The notes beneath the pieces are model-generated. The model had not been told where the DNA came from. It ran no database searches and saw only the letters and a program-made list of their open reading frames with translations. From contig JAFSPZ010000051.1 of the NCBI GenBank assembly GCA_017451225.1, forward strand, positions 1 to 52,419: a stretch of DNA of 52,419 nt, given 5' to 3'. The DNA is from Muribaculaceae bacterium (lineage in GTDB: Bacteria; Bacteroidota; Bacteroidia; Bacteroidales; Muribaculaceae). Made by a program: the position numbers and the translations under genes. This document shows, piece after piece, positions 48,445 to 52,419 of the stretch. The stretch's first letter is position 1; each line of letters opens with the position of its first letter.

Positions 48445-49209
48445 ATGATATCTTTTGGCATAAAAGACATAATCGATATTCTGCTCGTAGGAGTTTTGCT
48501 CTACTACATTTACCGAACAATGAAGGAGAGTGGGGCGCTCAACATCTTCGTAGGTGTTTTTGCGTTTATTGTGGCGTGGGTAGTAGTCGATAAAATCCTC
48601 GACATGAAGTTGCTCGGAACTATTATGGACCGAATCATCGAGAGTGGTATTTTCATCCTCATCATTATTTTCCAGGATCAGATTAAACGCTTTCTTACCG
48701 AGCTCGGCTCCAAGCGAGGCTGGAAGTCGCTGGCAAGGCTTTGGCATAGCAGTCAAGCCAAAGGGGAACATAAAAAATGGATTATGCCCATTGTATATGC
48801 ATGCATGAGTCTGTCAAAATCTAAGACAGGAGCCTTGATAGTTATTAAACAGAATTTTTCTCTTGAAGATTACGAACACTCAGGCGACATCATCGATGCC
48901 GAGGTCAACAATCGTCTGCTTGAGAATATCTTTTTCAAGAACAGTCCTTTGCATGATGGCGCTGTGATAATTGATGAAGGTAAAATCAAAGCTGCTGGTT
49001 GTATCCTGCCTGTGTCGCACGACACTAATCTGCCCAAATATTTGGGACTTCGTCACCGTTCTGCACTGGGTATCTCACAAGCCACCGATGCCATTGCTGT
49101 GGTTGTTAGTGAGGAAACAGGCAACATATCCTATGCACATCGTGGAGAAATGCATCTCAAGCTCTCCAGCACTGATCTAGAGCATGCTTTATCTAAACTT
49201 ATTGTTTAA
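48445..49209 (+). CDS. cdaA: diadenylate cyclase CdaA
   Basis: A membrane-bound enzyme that condenses two ATP into c-di-AMP, a second messenger for osmolyte and cell-wall control. The 254-residue protein has three N-terminal helices (ILLVGVLLYYIYRTM, LNIFVGVFAFIVAWVVV, IIESGIFILIIIFQDQI). The DAC domain carries the catalytic motif LHDGAVIIDEG and the ATP-binding motif GLRHRSALGISQ. This is the usual CdaA architecture (TIGR00159). No regulator of the CdaR type is adjacent. Own promoter inside the end of folP, and DUF3109 follows after 6 nt. Confidence 0.96.
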   Translation: MISFGIKDIIDILLVGVLLYYIYRTMKESGALNIFVGVFAFIVAWVVVDKILDMKLLGTIMDRIIESGIFILIIIFQDQIKRFLTELGSKRGWKSLARLWHSSQAKGEHKKWIMPIVYACMSLSKSKTGALIVIKQNFSLEDYEHSGDIIDAEVNNRLLENIFFKNSPLHDGAVIIDEGKIKAAGCILPVSHDTNLPKYLGLRHRSALGISQATDAIAVVVSEETGNISYAHRGEMHLKLSSTDLEHALSKLIV

Positions 49210-49215
49210 TTAACG

Positions 49216-49803
49216 ATGTTTCTCATCAACGATAACACTCTTGTAACGCTCGACGTGGTTGAGCGCTTTTTCTGTTGCGACATCGACGCTTGCCTGGGGC
49301 AATGTTGCATTGATGGCGATGCAGGTGCGCCTCTCACTTCCGATGAAGAGCAAGAGATTAAGAGGGTTTTACCCGAAATTTGGGATGACCTGCTCCCACG
49401 TGCTCAGCAAGAGATTGAAGAGAATGGATTGTCCTATTTAGACCCCGAAGGTGAACTGGTTACTCAGATTCTCGACAACAGCAATTGTGTTTTTTCTTGT
49501 TATGCTCCAGGTGGCAAATGCATCTGTGCCATTGAGAAAGCTTACCGTGAAGGACGCATAAACTTTATAAAGCCCATCTCATGTGCCCTATACCCTCTTC
49601 GTCTAAAGACTTTGAGCAATGGCAATGTGGCGGTAAACTATCATCGATGGAAAATATGCAAAAGCGCCGAGGTGCTAGGACGTAGCAGAGGCATTAGGGT
49701 CTATCAGTTTTTGAAAGAGCCGTTGATTCGGCGTTTCGGGCAAAAATGGTATGATGAATTGGTTGCCAACTGTGAATTATATATTAAGCAATACCTGACT
49801 TAG
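49216..49803 (+). CDS. DUF3109 family cysteine-rich protein
   Basis: A 195-residue cytoplasmic protein of unknown function with twelve cysteines. They group as Cys20/21/26/30/31 (FFCCDIDACLGQCCIDGDAGAPL), Cys91/95/102/104 (NCVFSCYAPGGKCICAIEKAY), Cys123 (KPISCALYPLR) and Cys148 (WKICKSA). The C-x3-C...C pattern followed by P-x-x-C-x-x-Y-P resembles the YkgJ-type iron/zinc-chelating family, so a metal or Fe-S site is likely. It starts 6 nt after cdaA and is surely cotranscribed with it, which hints at a function connected to the c-di-AMP locus. Confidence 0.85.
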   Translation: MFLINDNTLVTLDVVERFFCCDIDACLGQCCIDGDAGAPLTSDEEQEIKRVLPEIWDDLLPRAQQEIEENGLSYLDPEGELVTQILDNSNCVFSCYAPGGKCICAIEKAYREGRINFIKPISCALYPLRLKTLSNGNVAVNYHRWKICKSAEVLGRSRGIRVYQFLKEPLIRRFGQKWYDELVANCELYIKQYLT

Positions 49804-49930
49804 AATCATTTTGATAGATAACTATAAATTATTAAATATCTTTCTAAATCTCTTTGTTGCTATTGATGCTATTGGTGGTTTGTTTCCAGGAGTTTACATT
49901 GATGGAAGCAAGAAGATTATCATACGTTAG
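49802..49930 (+). pseudogene. possible remnant of a C-terminal sorting domain
   Basis: Frame 2 downstream of DUF3109 stays open for 42 codons and ends FPGVYIDGSKKIIIR before TAG. This resembles the tail of Bacteroidales secreted proteins (GVYI..GKK followed by alternating hydrophobics and a final Lys/Arg). No start or upstream domain is present. It may be a decayed gene end or a coincidence in an otherwise empty 140-nt stretch. Confidence 0.25.
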
Positions 49931-49943
49931 TTATATCTCAAAT

Positions 49944-49985
49944 ATACAAGTGAGCAAGGTTTAGCCTTGCTCACTTGTATAAAAA
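49944..49985. terminator. bidirectional terminator between DUF3109 and trpS
   Basis: A perfect 16-bp stem (arm ATACAAGTGAGCAAGG, 49944-49959, with 49965-49980) around TTTAG, between convergent transcripts. Confidence 0.85.
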
Positions 49986-50012
49986 GTCCATCATATTGAG
50001 GACATATGTGCC

Positions 50013-51101
50013 TTATTTAGCTTTGAAATACTCCGATTGTTGTTGGATTAGTTCTTTGTCGTCAAAGTAGTTTATCTTCATTGCATTGCGTACCTCGTCC
50101 ATAGTCTTGGCTGCAGTCTCGCGGGCCTTCTCGGTACCTCGACGCAAGATATTGTAAATCTCAGGAATGTCCTGTTCTAGCTCATGACGGCGCTGGCGTA
50201 TTGGTTCCAGCATCTCGTTGAGGATGCTGTTCAAGAGTTTCTTACATTTCATATCGCCCAAGCCACCACGACGATAGTGTTCTTTCATCTCATCGAGATT
50301 CTTGTAGTCGGGCAGATACTTGGCAAAATGTTCGTCCTTCGAGAAGGCGTCAAGATAGGTGAATACGGCATTGCCTTCCACTGTGCCTGGATCACTTACG
50401 TTCAAGTGGTTAGGGTCGGTGAACATTGAGCGCACCTTCTGCCAAACAGTGTCCGCATCATCGCTTAGATAGATGCAGTTGCCCAGGCTCTTGCTCATCT
50501 TCTCCTTGCCGTCGGTGCCAGGCAGGCGTCGAGCGGTCTCGTTCTCGGGTAACATTATATCAGGCTCAACAAGCACCTCGCCATAGGTGCTGTTGAAACG
50601 TCTTACCAGCTCGCGTGTAATTTCAAGCATTGGCTTCTGGTCCTCGCCAGCAGGAACTATATCGGCCTTGAACAGAGTGATATCGGCTGCTTGGCTCACA
50701 GGGTAACAGAAGAAACCGAGTGGTATGTTTGCCTCGAAGTTGCGCATCTTTATTTCTGTCTTAACCGTTGGGTTGCGCTCTACGCGGCTCACAGTGATGA
50801 GGTTCATCAGGTAGGTGGTGAGCTCGGCAAGTTCGGGAATATGACTCTGAATGAAAATAATGCATTTCTCGGGGTCAAGTCCTGCCGAAAGGTAGTCTAG
50901 AGCCACCTCGATGATGTTTTGACGTATCTTCTCTGGATTGTCTGCATTGTCGGTCAAAGCCTGAACATCGGCCATAAAGACAAACATTTTCTCATAATCA
51001 CCTGCATTCTGCAGTTCCACGCGGCGGCGCAACGAGCCCACATAGTGTCCCAAGTGGAGCTTTCCGGTTGGGCGGTCGCCTGTCAAAATTACTTTTTTCA
51101 T
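50013..51101 (-). CDS. trpS: tryptophanyl-tRNA synthetase
   Basis: A class I aminoacyl-tRNA synthetase that charges tRNA-Trp. The 362-residue protein has the HIGH-type motif [13 protein letters not shown] at residues 11-23, the KMSKS motif [12 protein letters not shown] near residue 200, and [14 protein letters not shown], the conserved Trp/ATP-binding stretch. It is a single gene with a TAACTTTGC box upstream and the strong hairpin at 49944-49980 downstream. Confidence 0.97.
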   Translation of the reverse strand: MKKVILTGDRPTGKLHLGHYVGSLRRRVELQNAGDYEKMFVFMADVQALTDNADNPEKIRQNIIEVALDYLSAGLDPEKCIIFIQSHIPELAELTTYLMNLITVSRVERNPTVKTEIKMRNFEANIPLGFFCYPVSQAADITLFKADIVPAGEDQKPMLEITRELVRRFNSTYGEVLVEPDIMLPENETARRLPGTDGKEKMSKSLGNCIYLSDDADTVWQKVRSMFTDPNHLNVSDPGTVEGNAVFTYLDAFSKDEHFAKYLPDYKNLDEMKEHYRRGGLGDMKCKKLLNSILNEMLEPIRQRRHELEQDIPEIYNILRRGTEKARETAAKTMDEVRNAMKINYFDDKELIQQQSEYFKAK

Positions 51102-51135
51102 AATATTATCTTGTCAATATTTTTCTAAATTTAAT

Positions 51136-51144
51136 GCAAAGTTA
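51136..51144 (-). promoter_or_regulatory. -7 element for trpS
   Basis: TAACTTTGC on the minus strand, 35 nt before the ATG. Confidence 0.6.
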
Positions 51145-51255
51145 CTACAAAACGATGAAACTGCAATAAAAAAGATAGTTTTTGTCGTTTTGTGTGCATT
51201 TTTGTTGATTTTAATTGTTTTGGATTGCAAATCGTCAAAATATTGCTGTTTTTTC
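51145..51255. other. AT-rich divergent spacer between trpS and the 51412 gene
   Basis: The whole gap between these genes is about 310 nt (51102-51411). It holds two divergent promoters and an AT-rich leader of about 115 nt before 51412. I see no RNA gene, ORF or strong hairpin in it. Confidence 0.6.
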
Positions 51256-51287
51256 TTGTCTATTATTATAAAATGTTATAACTTTGC
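51256..51287 (+). promoter_or_regulatory. -33/-7 promoter for the 51412 gene
   Basis: TTG at 51256-51258, a 20-nt spacer and TAACTTTGC at 51279-51287. Confidence 0.7.
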
Positions 51288-51411
51288 TTGATTTTCCCTG
51301 AATGATAAAAAGGTTATTAAATAATGATTCATTGCTTTTTGTCTTTGTTCAAGTATTTATCACACACTGTCTACTTTAAATAAACAAATAATAACATTAA
51401 AAACATTACGT

Positions 51412-52227
51412 ATGAAAAGATTTTTTACTCTATCTGGATTAATGGCTCTTTTGCTGGTAGCAGGGGGCAAGTTTGCGGGATTCTCGGCAAGTGCTCAGCC
51501 TGCGTCGTTCAATTACAACTTCACTCAGCAAGATTTTCGTGATGGCGAAGCTGTAAGGACCAACACTCTAAATGTGGTGTGGGACAAAGATGCTGGTGTC
51601 TTGACTTTCAACAATTTTTATGCTAACGACCTGGTGAACGACCAAGTTGTTAATTTGGTGTTCCCCTCTTATGCCACCGAAACCTCAAGTCCAACGACTT
51701 TGACTTGGGAGAGTGATACAAAAGCCAACTTCACTTGGCGTGCCTGCTCAATGGGTCAAAGTGATATTTTTGCCAATTTGCCATTCTCTTATGCCTCATT
51801 CCGAACCTATAAGGCCGCTGTAGTGGCTCGTTTCCAGCACGTGGCAAATCAAGTAAGAATCTATGACCCCGTCAATAATAATGTAGATCCAGGCTGCTAT
51901 TATGCCTATTACGGTGGTCAAGATTGCCACGGAACTATAGATGTTGCTGCTGGAACAATCGAAATCAGTGACCCATGGGGATGCGTTGTAGGAAACAACA
52001 ACTGGAACACCATGAGTGCTTCTATTGTGATTGAATATTTTGAGAGATCAGAGATGACACGTGTCAATACAGCTATCAATAATATTAATAACGACGCTCA
52101 AGTGGTTAATGTTCGTTATTTCAATTCTCTCGGTGTTGAGTCTTCTACTCCTTTCAATGGAGTGAACATCATTGTTAAAGAGTTTGATAACGGGCATAAA
52201 ACTGTTACTAAGCAACTCGTGAAATAA
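51412..52227 (+). CDS. secreted protein with GVNI-type C-terminal tag
   Basis: A 271-residue exported protein with signal peptide ending FSASAQ. The mature domain (about residues 30-225) is beta-rich (FNYNFTQQDFRDGEAVRTNTLNVVWDKDAG, ILTFNNF-type strands) and is not assigned. The last about 40 residues form a separate module: VVNVRYFNSLGVESSTPFNGVNIIVKEF followed by TVTKQLVK. This pattern (N-x-x-G-x-x-S-x-x-P-F-x-G-V-N-I-V-V) recurs at the ends of many Bacteroidales secreted proteins and probably acts as an export or anchoring tag, possibly for type IX secretion. No dockerin-like repeat here. Confidence 0.75.
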   Translation: MKRFFTLSGLMALLLVAGGKFAGFSASAQPASFNYNFTQQDFRDGEAVRTNTLNVVWDKDAGVLTFNNFYANDLVNDQVVNLVFPSYATETSSPTTLTWESDTKANFTWRACSMGQSDIFANLPFSYASFRTYKAAVVARFQHVANQVRIYDPVNNNVDPGCYYAYYGGQDCHGTIDVAAGTIEISDPWGCVVGNNNWNTMSASIVIEYFERSEMTRVNTAINNINNDAQVVNVRYFNSLGVESSTPFNGVNIIVKEFDNGHKTVTKQLVK

Positions 52228-52252
52228 TCAATAATTAACGCATTGAGGGTGT

Positions 52253-52282
52253 TTCAGAATGCTGTTTATGATGCATTCTGAA
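52253..52282 (+). terminator. terminator hairpin cut by the IS element
   Basis: TTCAGAATGC (52253-52262) pairs with GCATTCTGAA (52273-52282). The expected stem extension and T-run are absent because the IS end begins at 52284. Confidence 0.6.
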
Positions 52283-52283
52283 G

Positions 52284-52419
52284 TGACCCCAAAAAGTTAG
52301 ACGTTAAACACGTTTATAACTCTCTATGGTATTGAGCTCGGTATTGTACCGGGCTCATACCATTTAACTTGGCTTTTATTCTTTTATTGTTATACCAATC
52401 TATATATTCCGCTAAATCA
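52284..52419 (-). mobile_element. IS3-family (IS150-like) insertion sequence, one end only
   Basis: The sequence from TGACCCCAAAAAGTTAGAC (terminal inverted repeat, 52284-52302) to the window edge is the transposase 3' end and right terminus. The other end lies beyond the window, so length, second repeat and target duplication cannot be checked. Confidence 0.82.
52314..52419 (-). CDS. IS3-family transposase, C-terminal end (partial)
   Basis: The last 34 codons of an IS150-type integrase-like transposase (OrfB) read on the minus strand, running off the right edge. The tail contains EYIDWYNNKRIKAKLNGMSP and then VQYRAQYHREL, the conserved end of the rve integrase domain (family: YNxxRxxxxLgxxSPxxyR). 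The catalytic DDE residues lie outside the window, so activity cannot be judged. Confidence 0.88.
   Translation of the reverse strand, partial: DLAEYIDWYNNKRIKAKLNGMSPVQYRAQYHREL

Overview
The window reads as chromosomal DNA from a Bacteroidales bacterium. A Muribaculaceae- or Prevotella-like gut lineage fits best, but the sequence alone does not fix genus. The reasons: almost every gene start that can be decided is preceded by the Bacteroidota -33/-7 promoter (TTTG, 19-20 nt, TAnnTTTG) rather than by a Shine-Dalgarno sequence; families largely restricted to this phylum are present (DUF4301, DUF5103 type IX secretion plug protein, DUF3109, Bacteroidota-type RpoZ); and secreted proteins carry BspA-like leucine-rich repeats, a C10 protease domain and paired dockerin-like C-terminal repeats. 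Coding density is high, GC is moderate, and no plasmid, phage or CRISPR signature is visible. A partial IS3-family element enters at the right edge.

Layout. 1-7.9 kb: end of glutamate dehydrogenase, an outer-membrane barrel, a bamD-rpoZ pair, typA with a Sel1 protein, ung, tRNA-Arg(CCG), a small lipoprotein, and a membrane protein with its winged-helix regulator. 7.9-18.5 kb: a secreted-protein region on the minus strand (phosphodiester glycosidase, C10 protease/LRR, superoxide dismutase; then a 650-residue LRR protein and a lipoprotein), interrupted by a plus-strand beta-propeller lipoprotein. 18.6-33.7 kb: an EamA transporter, lpxB coupled to an unusual HD-RpiB fusion, another dockerin-tagged protein, tgt with an LptF/LptG-type permease, a cdsA / lytic transglycosylase / deoD run, rarA, a periplasmic thioredoxin pair and DUF4301. 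33.7-38.4 kb: a RelA/SpoT homologue with a degraded hydrolase domain, then an NfnA/NfnB-type pair. 38.4-45 kb: a gene-poor stretch holding a strong orphan promoter with a possible small RNA or 41-residue peptide, then free-methionine-sulfoxide reductase, the type IX plug protein, a CaCA exchanger, fabD and a DASS transporter. 45-49.8 kb: tatA-tatC, a sodium:neurotransmitter-type symporter, folP, cdaA and DUF3109. 50-52.4 kb: trpS, a secreted protein with a second type of C-terminal tag, and the IS end.

How the genes work together. Much of the window is envelope biology: BamD (outer-membrane protein insertion), LpxB and an LptF/LptG-type permease (lipopolysaccharide), CdsA (phospholipid), TatAC and a type IX plug protein (export), and several large exported proteins. 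The rest is housekeeping and stress control: TypA, RelA, CdaA (c-di-AMP), SOD, fRMsr, Ung and RarA. The most unusual items are the HD-RpiB fusion translationally coupled to lpxB, the recurring dockerin-like C-terminal tag on four otherwise unrelated secreted proteins, the orphan promoter and structured transcript near 38.4-38.7 kb, a Tgt lacking the usual zinc cysteines, and a nucleotidyltransferase-like signature in DUF4301.
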